NCBI GenBank assembly: GCA_003559375.1 | Contig: PWLN01000129.1 | Coordinates: forward strand, 1 to 45,657 | Origin: Balneolaceae bacterium | Lineage (GTDB): Bacteria > Bacteroidota > Rhodothermia > Balneolales > Balneolaceae | DNA: 45,657 nt | Direction: 5' to 3' | Shown here: positions 18,077 to 28,493 of the stretch, in pieces | How positions within the stretch are numbered: position 1 is the first letter of the stretch | Layout: the number at the start of each line of letters is the position of its first letter | Program-made: the position numbers and the translations under genes | Notes under the pieces: model-generated | Databases searched by the model: none | Told to the model about the DNA's origin: nothing | The model's input: the letters and a program-made list of their open reading frames with translations, nothing else

Positions 18077-19153
18077 TCAGTTTCTGAATCCGTGCCTTCT
18101 GAAAGTACCGACTACCCGGACGGCCGATCCGTCTGATATGGCATCCAGATTTGTAGCCGCAACCGTAACCCCCGGTTCTAAACCTTCAATGATTTCGGCA
18201 TATCCATCGCGCTGAATACCTACTTTTACCGGGATTCGGGACACCTGATCAATTTCATCGTTCAGGACATAGAGGAAGGTTTCACCATTTCGCTCATATA
18301 CAGCCTCAGAAGGAACACTGACAGACTCCCGCCGATCGTCGGCTGCAAAACGGACTCTTGCAAGAAATCCGGGGCGCACTACTGGCTGACCCTGCTCCCT
18401 CACTAATTCCACTTCCACCGTGAACAATCTTGAAATCGGATCCATACCCGGAAATATCCGGCGAATCACTCCCCGGAATGGCTGGTCGGGATAAACGTCA
18501 AGATTCACACCCACTTCCTGTCCTTCCCGGAGGCCTGTAAGATTGAGTTCTGAAACACCGGGCCGTACTACCAGCAGACTCATATCGGTTACTGTAAACA
18601 TTCTTTCATTCACTCCCACATTATTGCCGATTTCAACAAGACGTGAAGTTACTACCCCGTTGATGGGTGCTTTTACAGAACCAAAGCTGATCGTAAGTTC
18701 AAGGCGCTCAACATCGCTTTCGGCTTGTTCTAAATTCCGACGGGCTGTGAGCAGTTCTGCCCTGCTGATGGCATCCGATTCAAACAGCACAGCAGTCCGT
18801 TTGTAAATATCTGTGGCTTCGATGAGAGCAGCCCTGGCTCGCCTTAGCTCTGTTTGCTGCTGACGGGTATCAATCACCGCCATCACATCACCAGTACGCA
18901 CCGATTGCCCCTCTTCAAAATTAACCTCTTCAATGAGCCCTGATATCCTCGAGGCTACATAGGAACGTTTATAGGCAATTACCTCAGAAGAAACTGTAAA
19001 CGCGTCTGATAAGTCGCGAATTTCAGATGTTGAAACGGTTACCGGGGGGGCAGGCCGCTGATCTGCCGGCGGGCTATCAGAACTATTGCAGCTAATAAGG
19101 AAAGTGAGGAGAAATAAATGAAAAAGGGTAAGAATGCTAATAAGTCGATACAT
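18077..19153 (-). CDS. RND efflux periplasmic adaptor (membrane fusion lipoprotein)
   Basis: A 358-residue adaptor with a lipoprotein signal ending FLISC (Cys near residue 22). A lipoyl/barrel-sandwich half (SGLIEEVNFEEGQSVRTGDV) is followed by an alpha-helical hairpin (about 100-155), the second lipoyl half (VKAPINGVVTSRLVEIG), a beta-barrel, and a C-terminal membrane-proximal domain ending GLEPGVTVAATNLDAI. It links the downstream RND permease to an outer-membrane channel, and the two genes form an operon. Confidence 0.94.
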   Translation of the reverse strand: MYRLISILTLFHLFLLTFLISCNSSDSPPADQRPAPPVTVSTSEIRDLSDAFTVSSEVIAYKRSYVASRISGLIEEVNFEEGQSVRTGDVMAVIDTRQQQTELRRARAALIEATDIYKRTAVLFESDAISRAELLTARRNLEQAESDVERLELTISFGSVKAPINGVVTSRLVEIGNNVGVNERMFTVTDMSLLVVRPGVSELNLTGLREGQEVGVNLDVYPDQPFRGVIRRIFPGMDPISRLFTVEVELVREQGQPVVRPGFLARVRFAADDRRESVSVPSEAVYERNGETFLYVLNDEIDQVSRIPVKVGIQRDGYAEIIEGLEPGVTVAATNLDAISDGSAVRVVGTFRRHGFRN

Positions 19154-19383
19154 ACTTTAAATTACAACGCGAATCATTCAGATGCGATTTTTTGATGGTT
19201 TTTTCCGGTCTTAAAATAAATATTAGTAAATGTTGATTTCACAATTCAATTGATTACAGAAACAACCTATCATGAAAGTTAGACGAGCTAATTATTTAAT
19301 GGTTTGAATGTAGATATTGAATCACACAAATGATTCAGAAACCTGAAAATTTTCCGCCGTGCCATCAGTTGATGAATTGATAA

Positions 19384-19513
19384 GAAAAACTCCCCCTATC
19401 AAGGGGGGGAGCAGGGGGGTGTTTCGGGATGTGGAGTGCGGAAAGAGGTTGTTTATCGGTGTAGAATTGTGTGAAATCCCCCCGACCCCCTTTAGAAAAG
19501 GGGGAGTTTTTTC
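19384..19513. repeat. 130-bp MITE-like element with G/C-rich inverted ends
   Basis: The ends are inverted copies: GAAAAACTCCCCC at the left and GGGGGAGTTTTTTC at the right. The similarity continues inward for about 40 bp on each side, through runs of G and C. The centre is about 50 bp of ordinary sequence. No frame is encoded. The rest of the 392-nt gap (19154-19545) shows nothing else. Confidence 0.65.
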
Positions 19514-19545
19514 AAAAACAAAACTCCTGCGAATTTAACCAGATC

Positions 19546-20913
19546 TCACGAAAACAATCTTTTAAACCAGGCTATTTTTTTATCATCGTATGGCATATAG
19601 CGGATATCGGTATCGGGCCAGAATGGTTTTTTCAGGATCGATTGTTTGCGGCTGAATGCATCAAAACTGTATTTCCCATGATAAGAACCCATGCCGCTGT
19701 TTCCGGCACCGCCAAACGGCAGGGCTGGATTAAACGTATGAAATGGGGCTTCATTAATGCATCCGCCACCAAATGGAACTTCGTCCATCACCCGTTGTTG
19801 CAGTTCTTCATCATTGGTAAAGATATAGAGGGCAAGTGGTGAAGGCCTTTTTTGCAGTTCCCGGATTACTTCGTTCACATCATTGTAGGTAATCATTGGC
19901 AGAAGAGGCCCGAATATTTCATCCTGCATGATCTCATCATCCCAACCGGCTTTTATTAATGCGGGTTCAATAAACCGGTTCTCACGATTCGTGGAACCGC
20001 CAAAGATTACTTCACTGCCCTCAAGAAGGTTAACAAGGCGATCGAAGTGATGAATACTAATGATTCTCGTATAGTTCTCCCCCGGAATATAATCACCGGA
20101 AAAAAACTGCTTCAGGGCTTCGCGACTCTCTTGTACAAATTTTTCTTCCAGCTTCTCATGTACTAATATAAAATCGGGTGCTATGCATGTTTGTCCGGCA
20201 TTGGCACATTTTCCAAGCCATACACGTTTGGCAGTAGTTTCAGGAGGGGCATCCTCATGAATGATAACCGGACATTTACCACCAAGTTCCAAAGTAACCG
20301 GTATCAGTTTTTCTGCTGCGGCTTTCATTACAATTTTGCCCACCTTGGGGCTTCCGGTAAAAAAGAATTTATCGAAAGGCTGTCCCAGTAATTCGGCTGT
20401 CTTTTGGGGCCCGCCTTCTATTACGGTAATCACATCGGTATCGAAATATTTTTCAACCAGCTTATTTAACAAATTTGAAACCGCCTGTGTAAGCTCTGAA
20501 GGTTTTAGTACCACCGTATTTCCAGCCGCAAGGGCACCTGCAAGAGGAAGGAGGGTTAGGTGAACAGGATAATTCCATGCCCCGATGATCAGCACTGTAC
20601 CATATGGCTGTTTGTTAATGAAATTTTTTGATGGAAAAGTCGTCACAGTAGGTTTTATTGCAATCGGTTTCATCCAGGTACGCAGGTTCCTGATCTGGAC
20701 ATCGATTTCCTGAAGCACCAGAAATATTTCAGTGATATAAGCTTCACTGTAAGGCTTCCCGAAATCACTGTTTAAAGCATCAATCAGCAGATGCTCATTT
20801 TCAAGTACAAGTTTTTTCAGTGTTTTCAGATGTTTCCTTCTTACATCATAAGAACGGTTTACACCATTAAGAAAAGCTGCCTTTTGCCGCTCTACAAGTT
20901 CAGATATCGTCAT
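19546..20913 (-). CDS. NAD(P)-dependent aldehyde dehydrogenase, class 3-like
   Basis: A 455-residue enzyme oxidising an aldehyde to the acid. The short length and absence of an extra N-terminal domain match the ALDH3/fatty-aldehyde group. GAWNYPVHLTLLPLAGALAAG forms part of the cofactor site, general-base Glu lies in TLELGGKCP (about 209), and catalytic Cys in NAGQTCIAPD (about 242). The C-terminal NSGMGSYHGKYSFDAFSRK is typical of this class. Its ATG overlaps the stop of the upstream SDR as ATGA, so the two work together, plausibly turning an alcohol into an acid through the aldehyde. No membrane anchor is present. Confidence 0.94.
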   Translation of the reverse strand: MTISELVERQKAAFLNGVNRSYDVRRKHLKTLKKLVLENEHLLIDALNSDFGKPYSEAYITEIFLVLQEIDVQIRNLRTWMKPIAIKPTVTTFPSKNFINKQPYGTVLIIGAWNYPVHLTLLPLAGALAAGNTVVLKPSELTQAVSNLLNKLVEKYFDTDVITVIEGGPQKTAELLGQPFDKFFFTGSPKVGKIVMKAAAEKLIPVTLELGGKCPVIIHEDAPPETTAKRVWLGKCANAGQTCIAPDFILVHEKLEEKFVQESREALKQFFSGDYIPGENYTRIISIHHFDRLVNLLEGSEVIFGGSTNRENRFIEPALIKAGWDDEIMQDEIFGPLLPMITYNDVNEVIRELQKRPSPLALYIFTNDEELQQRVMDEVPFGGGCINEAPFHTFNPALPFGGAGNSGMGSYHGKYSFDAFSRKQSILKKPFWPDTDIRYMPYDDKKIAWFKRLFS

Positions 20914-21737
20914 GATGATTTTGGTTCTCGTCCTGTAAATGAATCCATGGAATGATACGCACCGGTTATGCTTCCAGACAGCCAGTCGAATACTTTTGAT
21001 GGAAGTGTTGCTTTTAGAAGCGGTACAAAATGTATCATCATTGGAGCTTTGATTTCTTTTTTTTGGCTGGCTATTCCTTTCAGCATCCGGTCAACGATCT
21101 CTTCTGTTTTCAGGATAGGCACCATAAGCGGCGCTTTCACGCCGGCAAACATTCCAGTGTCGATATAGCTTGGAATTACAGAAGTTATGACAATACCGGT
21201 TTTTAACAATTCCATTTCTATCCGCAGTGATTCACTCCATCCCAGAACCGCCCATTTACTGGAGGCATACACGCTTAACCTGGGGATGCCGGTATAGCCT
21301 GATGCTGAGGCAAGATTCACGATATGACCGGAACCACGATCTAACATTTTCTTTAAAAAAGCATGCGCAACCAGCATACTGCCTATAGTGTTGATTTGAA
21401 TGGTTCGTTCAATCTCAGCTACAGAATGTTCATGAAACAATTTCCCTGTAACCACTCCGGCACAATTGATGATGATATCCGGTAGAAGATTCTGGTTGAC
21501 AAGCTTCTCGGCCTCCACCATGATACGCTCGGAATCAGAAATATCAATTCCTGCGGTAATCATTCTTGTACCGGTAGCATTCGTCGTTTTCATCTCATCA
21601 AGAATGTCCGGATTTCTGTCCCACAGAATCAGGGTTGTATCCGCAATCTCCGATACTTTTTCGGCAAAGCGTTTGCCAATACCACTGGCAGCGCCGGTAA
21701 TGAGAATAGTTTTATGTTGGTAATAATCTTGCATCAT
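20910..21737 (-). CDS. short-chain dehydrogenase/reductase
   Basis: An oxidoreductase of about 275 residues with ILITGAASGIGKRFAEK at the N-terminus, NCAGVV, LASASGYTG and the catalytic YASSK. The start is chosen at the ATG pair 21737/21734. A TTG further upstream (21767) would add ten residues and would begin inside the MITE-like element that abuts the gene. It is translationally coupled to the aldehyde dehydrogenase gene. The substrate is unknown; membrane-associated lipid or long-chain alcohols are possible given the partner. Confidence 0.92.
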   Translation of the reverse strand: MMQDYYQHKTILITGAASGIGKRFAEKVSEIADTTLILWDRNPDILDEMKTTNATGTRMITAGIDISDSERIMVEAEKLVNQNLLPDIIINCAGVVTGKLFHEHSVAEIERTIQINTIGSMLVAHAFLKKMLDRGSGHIVNLASASGYTGIPRLSVYASSKWAVLGWSESLRIEMELLKTGIVITSVIPSYIDTGMFAGVKAPLMVPILKTEEIVDRMLKGIASQKKEIKAPMMIHFVPLLKATLPSKVFDWLSGSITGAYHSMDSFTGREPKSS

Positions 21738-21741
21738 TCTT

Positions 21742-21880
21742 TTAACCCAAATTACGCATAAGACCAAAAAGACATCCGAAGTCTTTCAAATTTTTTTTAA
21801 ATCTTCAATATGTTAACCGATGAAGGTTCCTTTCGATGCTCCGTAAGTCTTCGGAAGTCTAATGCGTAATCCGGGTTTAA
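21742..21880. repeat. 139-bp MITE-like element with inverted ends
   Basis: Imperfect terminal inverted repeats of about 23 bp flank the element. The left end contains ATTACGCATAAGAC (21751-21764) and the reverse complement of the right end contains ATTACGCATTAGAC (21857-21870). The outer flanks are also mirrored: TTAACCC on the left and GGGTTTAA on the right. Inside, CCGAAGTCTT and AAGTCTTCGG are near mirror copies. It starts 4 nt upstream of the SDR start codon, so it forms the gene's promoter region. Confidence 0.65.
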
Positions 21881-22118
21881 TCTACTGAAAAAAGACGGGT
21901 GGATTCTAATTGATTTACAGAACCTGCAGTTTTTATTAAATCATGCCAGAAATCACCAATTTTTACTAATTTGTTCTGTAATAAGAATTATGCAGCACGA
22001 AGGATTAGCTGAATTAATTATTGACATCTACACGAATCAGAAAGTTCAAAGAGAATAATCTCTACTCAGAGAATATGAACCCTACATTATTGGTAAGGCT
22101 AATAATTCATTAATTGAT
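21881..22118. other. upstream region of the APC permease
   Basis: AT-rich spacer between the MITE-like element and the permease start. I see no convincing promoter, operator or small gene. A TTGACA occurs at about 22020 but has no properly spaced partner box. Confidence 0.4.
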
Positions 22119-24380
22119 ATGAGCAGCGAAGAGCGCGAACTATCCAAAGACCTTGGCCTGATGGCAGCCCTGACCATAGGAGTGGGTACCATGATTGGCG
22201 CCGGTATATTTGTTCTACCGGCAACCGTTGCAGCGGATGCAGGCCCTGCTGCCGGCATTGCTTTTATTGTTGCAGGTTTTATTGCTCTGTTTACTGCATT
22301 ATCCATCAGCGAATTAGGAACTGCAATGCCCAGAGCCGGTGGTGCATATTATTACATTAATGACTCTCTGGGGCCGATATTAGGTTCTATTGCGGGATGG
22401 GGTAACTGGCTTGGACTTGTATTTGCAACCGCATTCTATATGATTGGATTCGGAAGCTACCTCACCATTCTCTTTCCAGTGCCGGATCTCTTTTTTCTCT
22501 CTTCATCACAGGTTGGTGCTTTGATTGCAGCAATCATATTTATCTTCATTAACTATTACGGAACAAAAGAAACCGGTCAGCTTCAAATTGTGATTGTGGT
22601 GATTCTTGTTGGTGTACTCTCCATATTTTCGCTAGTCGGACTCTTTCACGTCGAAATAGAAAACCTGAAGCCCATTGCACCGCCTGAACTGGGTGGATGG
22701 GCGGTTGTGCTTCCTGCAGCAGGGTTGATTTTTGTTACCTATCTCGGTTTTGCAGAAATCAATACAGTTGCTGAGGAACTGAAAGATCCGCACCGAAATT
22801 TGCCCCGAGCAGTGATTGGCAGCCTGCTGTTTGTGATACTGCTCTACGCAATTGTGATGTTTGTGTTAATGGGTGTTACTCCCCACGCAACGGTTGTAGA
22901 GTACGGAGAGCAGGCTGTAGCCCTTGTTGCACAATCATTGATGGGCTGGCCTGGTCTCATTCTATTGACGATTGGTGGCCTTCTTGCAACAGCATCATCC
23001 GCCAATGCCTCTATCCTGGCATCATCGCGTATCTGTTTTGCTATGGGCCGCGACAAGATCATCACCGACTGGCTTAACCAGATTCACCGAAAGTTTCTGA
23101 CCCCTTACCGGTCTATTGCTGTAACCGGCTTTCTGATTCTTCTATTTATCTTTATTGGTGATATAGCACTTCTCGCCAAAGCCGGAAGCGTACTTCATCT
23201 TATTGTATATGGGTTACTCAATATCGGACTTATTGTTTTTCGTGAATCGAGATCAACCGATTATCAGCCGTCTTTCAGGGTGCCTTTCTACCCAGTAGTC
23301 CCGATTCTTGGAGCTTTACTTTCTTTTGGCCTGATCGGGTTTATGGCGCCAATTGAGATTCTCTTAAGCCTTGCGTTTGTGATCTTTGGTATTTTATGGT
23401 ATCTGTTCTATGCAAGGCGGCATGTTGAACCGCTGAGCCTTGTAGGAGAAGCAATAGTGCATGCTGCAAGGGAACCAGTAGAGACCGTTCATGCTTACAA
23501 GGTGGTTGTACCTGTTGCAAATCCTGAGACTCAGGGGGATCTCTTGCGCCTGGCTGCAGCAAGTGCCCGTACACACTATGAAGTGGATACACCCGAAATT
23601 ATTGCTGTCAACGTCCTTGAGGTACCGCGGCAGACGTCACTCGAACAAAAAATTATATTTGAGGAAAACAGAGTCGAACGGCAGCGCACACTGCTTCAAA
23701 ATGCCAGAAAAGCTGCCGAGGATTTGAAAGTAAACATACAGACGAGGGCTATCGTAGGCCGCAATGCTGGCAAAGCGATACTGAATGTGTTAAAAGAGGA
23801 GCATGCAGACCAGGTAATGTTAGGCTGGAGGGGAACACGCAGCAGAAGGGAACACATATTTGGTTCTACTCTTGATCCGATTTTAAAATTTGCTCCTTGT
23901 GAAGTTTCATTGGTTCATCTTAAACAAAGCAATCCTGGCAAGATTGTGGCACTTGCTGGGCCCGGGCCTCATGCCCCTGTAGCTGCGAGACGCGCCTTTG
24001 AACTGTCAAAATTATCCAATACAATACCCATACTCCTCAACGTTCAGCGCATATCCGATGATCGCGAATCTGATCCCGAAGAAGCCGGCCGTCAGGCTAT
24101 TTTACGTGTTGCCCGTGCTGCTGGATTGGATACCCTTTCCTATAAACCGGTAGTATTGGTAACCAAAAATATCCGTAAAACAATTATGGAATCATTAAAC
24201 AACTATGATACCATTTGTGTGGGTATGTCTGCCACCAGCGCGGTTGAACGGATCCTTTTTGGCTCTCTTGCCGAGCAAATTGGAAAAGAAGCAAAAGGTA
24301 ATGTCATATTAGTTCGCGGCCCGTTTCGCCTCCACCGGTCTATCCGTCAGGCCATTGCCGAAAGGCTGATGAACAGGTAG
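22119..24380 (+). CDS. APC-superfamily permease fused to two UspA domains
   Basis: A 753-residue protein. Residues 1 to about 440 form an amino-acid/cation permease of about 12 helices, with the family start GLMAALTIGVGTMIGAGIF and SISELGTAMPRAGGAYYY. Two universal-stress (UspA) domains follow at about 450-605 and 605-745. The first has a classic nucleotide-binding motif (GWRGTRSRREHIFGS, G-x2-G-x9-GS). In the second, GMSATSAVERILFGS replaces the second Gly by Ala, so nucleotide binding may be lost. Such fusions are thought to gate transport by nucleotide. Substrate is unknown. The gene stands alone. Confidence 0.92.
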   Translation: MSSEERELSKDLGLMAALTIGVGTMIGAGIFVLPATVAADAGPAAGIAFIVAGFIALFTALSISELGTAMPRAGGAYYYINDSLGPILGSIAGWGNWLGLVFATAFYMIGFGSYLTILFPVPDLFFLSSSQVGALIAAIIFIFINYYGTKETGQLQIVIVVILVGVLSIFSLVGLFHVEIENLKPIAPPELGGWAVVLPAAGLIFVTYLGFAEINTVAEELKDPHRNLPRAVIGSLLFVILLYAIVMFVLMGVTPHATVVEYGEQAVALVAQSLMGWPGLILLTIGGLLATASSANASILASSRICFAMGRDKIITDWLNQIHRKFLTPYRSIAVTGFLILLFIFIGDIALLAKAGSVLHLIVYGLLNIGLIVFRESRSTDYQPSFRVPFYPVVPILGALLSFGLIGFMAPIEILLSLAFVIFGILWYLFYARRHVEPLSLVGEAIVHAAREPVETVHAYKVVVPVANPETQGDLLRLAAASARTHYEVDTPEIIAVNVLEVPRQTSLEQKIIFEENRVERQRTLLQNARKAAEDLKVNIQTRAIVGRNAGKAILNVLKEEHADQVMLGWRGTRSRREHIFGSTLDPILKFAPCEVSLVHLKQSNPGKIVALAGPGPHAPVAARRAFELSKLSNTIPILLNVQRISDDRESDPEEAGRQAILRVARAAGLDTLSYKPVVLVTKNIRKTIMESLNNYDTICVGMSATSAVERILFGSLAEQIGKEAKGNVILVRGPFRLHRSIRQAIAERLMNR

Positions 24381-24491
24381 GTATTAAATCGGATACAATC
24401 CGGCAAAATTCTGCCAATTACTCAGCGATATTTGTTACTGATTTAGTGAAAGGCTTATTTTATACATCAATTTTTGAATCTTTATAGACCC

Positions 24492-26159
24492 ATGAAAAAT
24501 CGCATTAAAATACTTTTCATCTCCATCTTCGCAGCCACACTAACAGGTTGTACTCAATCAAACAGCATCGAAGACGCAGCTCAGCTTATTACCCAGCAAT
24601 CGCTTCTTAGCCATATCGAAGTGCTTTCCTCTGACGAGTTTGAAGGAAGGGCACCAGCATCCCGGGGCGAAGAATTGACTGTTAATTATCTTGTTTCCGA
24701 GCTGGAACAGATGGGTATTGCGCCCGGCATGCCAGATGGCTCGTATATACAGGAATTTCCGCTTCTAGGTCAGCAGGTAGACGGATCTGCCTCACATTTC
24801 ACCATCTACAGAAATGGCAATCAGGTACAAAATCTCAGTTTTGGCTCCGATTTCATGGCATGGCCTTCTAATGAGGCGGAAGAAGTTTCGATCCGTAATG
24901 CCGAATTAATCTATGTAGGATACGGAATCCAGGCACCGGAATTCGATTGGGATGATTACAAAGGCGTAGACGTTTCAGGCAAGGTACTGGTGTATAAAAA
25001 CAGTGACCCATCGCATGATCCGGATATTTTTGAAGGCGATGCACGTCTTTACTATGGACGCTGGAGCTACAAATTTGAAAAAGCCGAGGAGATGGGAGCA
25101 CTTGGGGCAATCATCATCCATACCACTCCTACAGCAGGTTACGGCTGGTCGGTTGTTGAAAGCAGCTGGGGGCGTGAACGTTTTGCACTAAAAAGCGGTG
25201 ATGAAGGAAATGGTACCAAACCTGAATTTAATGCATGGTTTACCGAAGAGAGCAGTTCAGCTCTTTTTGAAGCAGCCGGTCTCGATTTACATGAGATGCT
25301 GGAAGCCGCGGCCGACCGTGATTTTTATCCTGTGGAACTCAATGGAATTTTTCTCAATGTGGATATGACGGCAACCTACAGCGACATGTCATCCCGAAAT
25401 GTTATTGGCAAGCTTGAAGGAAGAGACCGCAATCTTCGTGACCAATACCTGATCTTTTCAGCCCATCACGACCACCTTGGAATTGCTCCAGAACCGGTAA
25501 ACGGCGACTCGATATTCAATGGCGCCTGGGATAATGCCTCCGGAACATCATCCGTACTGGAAGTGGCCAGGGCATTGAAGGAGGTTGAAGATCAGCTCCG
25601 GCGCACCCTACTCTTCATGTTTGTAGGTGCAGAAGAAATGGGTCTGCTCGGTTCGCTTTATTGGGCTCAAAACCCAACCGTTCACCCAGGGAAAGTTACG
25701 GCAAACATCAATCTCGACAGCATGCAGATCTTTGGTGAATCCAACGACATCGTCCTGGTTGGATATGGCCGCAATACATTGACCGATGTTTTTCGTACTC
25801 ATGCTGAAGCAGCCGGCCGTGTTGTGGCCCGGGACCCACAGCCCGAACAAGGCTTTTTCTACCGTTCCGATCATTTTTCATATGCAAGAATCGGGATTCC
25901 GGCAATTTATCCGAATTATGGAAACGATTATATAGATAAACCTGAAAACTGGGTTGCCATTACCGACAGCGTGCGCACAGCCAATTACCATGCCGTTTCG
26001 GATGAGATCAATGAATACTGGGATATGGCTGGAATGGAAGCGGACGTGCGTCTTATTCTGAAAGCGGCATTTGATATAATCAACCGGGATGAAATGATGG
26101 AGTGGGTTCCCGGTGATGAATTCGAGGCGGTAAGACAGCAATATCTCAATGAACTGTAA
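24492..26159 (+). CDS. M28 family metallopeptidase lipoprotein with PA domain
   Basis: An exported zinc peptidase of about 555 residues. The lipobox LTGC-T fixes the start at ATG 24492; a TTG six codons earlier is unnecessary. A PA (protease-associated) insert lies around residues 120-290, and the M28 domain follows. Metal ligands and catalytic residues are visible in SAHHDHLG, GAWDNASGTSS, GAEEMGLLGS, NLDSMQIFG and RSDHFSYARIGIPAIY. It probably acts as an aminopeptidase on extracellular peptides; specificity is unknown. The following gene is 65 nt downstream on the same strand. Confidence 0.93.
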   Translation: MKNRIKILFISIFAATLTGCTQSNSIEDAAQLITQQSLLSHIEVLSSDEFEGRAPASRGEELTVNYLVSELEQMGIAPGMPDGSYIQEFPLLGQQVDGSASHFTIYRNGNQVQNLSFGSDFMAWPSNEAEEVSIRNAELIYVGYGIQAPEFDWDDYKGVDVSGKVLVYKNSDPSHDPDIFEGDARLYYGRWSYKFEKAEEMGALGAIIIHTTPTAGYGWSVVESSWGRERFALKSGDEGNGTKPEFNAWFTEESSSALFEAAGLDLHEMLEAAADRDFYPVELNGIFLNVDMTATYSDMSSRNVIGKLEGRDRNLRDQYLIFSAHHDHLGIAPEPVNGDSIFNGAWDNASGTSSVLEVARALKEVEDQLRRTLLFMFVGAEEMGLLGSLYWAQNPTVHPGKVTANINLDSMQIFGESNDIVLVGYGRNTLTDVFRTHAEAAGRVVARDPQPEQGFFYRSDHFSYARIGIPAIYPNYGNDYIDKPENWVAITDSVRTANYHAVSDEINEYWDMAGMEADVRLILKAAFDIINRDEMMEWVPGDEFEAVRQQYLNEL

Positions 26160-26224
26160 CTTATTTTGCCATAAAAGAAACTACGACTCAAAGATGTAAT
26201 ATAGATTTCTGAAAAGTTTAGTCA

Positions 26225-27091
26225 ATGAAAACATTTTTACTAATCATCATCCCTGCTTTATTCTTATTGGGTTTCACAAAAGCTGAAACGGATAAACCGG
26301 CATATCTGCTCTACAACCCATCGGGTGATATTATTTCATATAATGATCTGCTTGAACAAGCCCTTGAGAGTGATCTCATTTTTTTCGGAGAACTTCACAA
26401 CAGTGCAATTGCCCATTGGCTCCAGCATGAACTTACAAGAGATCTTGCAGAAGATCCTTCCAGGGATTTGATTATTGGTATGGAGATGTTCGAGGCCTAT
26501 CAGCAGGTGCTGATTGACGAATATTTTTCGGGTCTCATTAGTCAGCGTAGTTTCGAAAGTGAAGCGAGGCTTTGGAACAACTATCAAACAGACTACAAAC
26601 CTGTTGTTGAGTTTGCACGTGAAAATGGGTTAAAACTGGTAGCTACCAATATCCCGCGCAGATATGCATCTTCAGTATATATGCAGGGCATGAGTGCACT
26701 TGAATCTCTTGATAACCGGGCAAAAAGCTGGATGGCACCTCTGCCTATTGAAGTTGATACCGAACTTCCATCCTATAAAAACATTTTGGAAGCAGCTCAG
26801 GGCCATGGCGGCGACAATCTGATCTATGCCCAGGCGGTAAAAGATGCAACGATGGCTCATTTCATTCTGCTGAATATGGGAATCGATACACGGATGTTTC
26901 ATCTGAACGGTTCGTATCATTCAAACAACCGGGAAGGAATTGTTTGGTATATTGAGGATACGGTAAGTGGTTATCAGATCCTCACGATCAATACCATCAC
27001 ACGGGATGATATACAACAGGTGGATCCGGAAGATCTGAAATCAGCGGATGTTACTCTTGTGGTACCCTCACGGATGACAACTACGTATTAA
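26225..27091 (+). CDS. ChaN-like haem-binding/Tiki-superfamily protein
   Basis: A 288-residue exported protein with signal peptide (KTFLLIIIPALFLLGFTKA) and the ChaN/DUF399 core: FFGELHNSAIAHWLQHEL, IIGMEMFEAYQQ, and HLNGSYHSNNREGI near the C-terminus. ChaN-type proteins bind haem or act in iron acquisition, and the wider Tiki superfamily includes metalloproteases. The nearby hemB and hemL suggest a link to haem handling, but that is inference. Confidence 0.87.
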   Translation: MKTFLLIIIPALFLLGFTKAETDKPAYLLYNPSGDIISYNDLLEQALESDLIFFGELHNSAIAHWLQHELTRDLAEDPSRDLIIGMEMFEAYQQVLIDEYFSGLISQRSFESEARLWNNYQTDYKPVVEFARENGLKLVATNIPRRYASSVYMQGMSALESLDNRAKSWMAPLPIEVDTELPSYKNILEAAQGHGGDNLIYAQAVKDATMAHFILLNMGIDTRMFHLNGSYHSNNREGIVWYIEDTVSGYQILTINTITRDDIQQVDPEDLKSADVTLVVPSRMTTTY

Positions 27092-27135
27092 CCCGGTTTT
27101 TAGTGAAAAGTGAAAAGCTGGAGCGGTAGCGTAAG

Positions 27136-27224
27136 TCCCGATAAACATGTCGGGATGAAAAGTTGCAGCTACAGTGACAGAATAGATTGAAGATCTTATA
27201 GAATACGGTCTCGATTTTCGAGAC
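27136..27224. other. hairpins upstream of hemB
   Basis: Two small stem-loops lie in the 196-nt gap: TCCCGA-TAAACATG-TCGGGA (27136-27155), a common repeat remnant, and a tight GTCTCGA-TTT-TCGAGAC (27208-27224) 63 nt upstream of the hemB start. The second could be a terminator for the preceding gene or a leader structure. No T-run follows. Confidence 0.4.
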
Positions 27225-27284
27225 TAAATGATGCAAAATCCTTATTCACTTATTGAAAAGCAGAATCAGCAATAAAAATCATAA

Positions 27285-28320
<1,036 letters not shown>

Positions 28321-28347
28321 GCGCGTACAGTGCGAACTTGGTGGATC

Positions 28348-28453
28348 TTCACTTTTTAGTGAAAAAGCCCCATACCCATTGTAGGGGTTACACCCCCCCG
28401 CCCCCCCTTTTTAGGGGGGACACTCCACCTATCCCCTTTTTTTGGGGGAGGTT
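28348..28453. repeat. hairpin and C/G-run repeat, hemB-htpX gap
   Basis: TTCACT-TTTT-AGTGAA (28348-28363) is followed by alternating C and G runs, including CCCCCC-TTTTTA-GGGGGG and CCCCTTTTTTTGGGGG. It resembles the G/C-rich arms of the element at 19384-19513 in degenerate form. It may also end hemB transcription. Confidence 0.5.
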
Positions 28454-28493
28454 TTAAAGAATATCAAACAACAAAATAAATAAGCATAAATAA

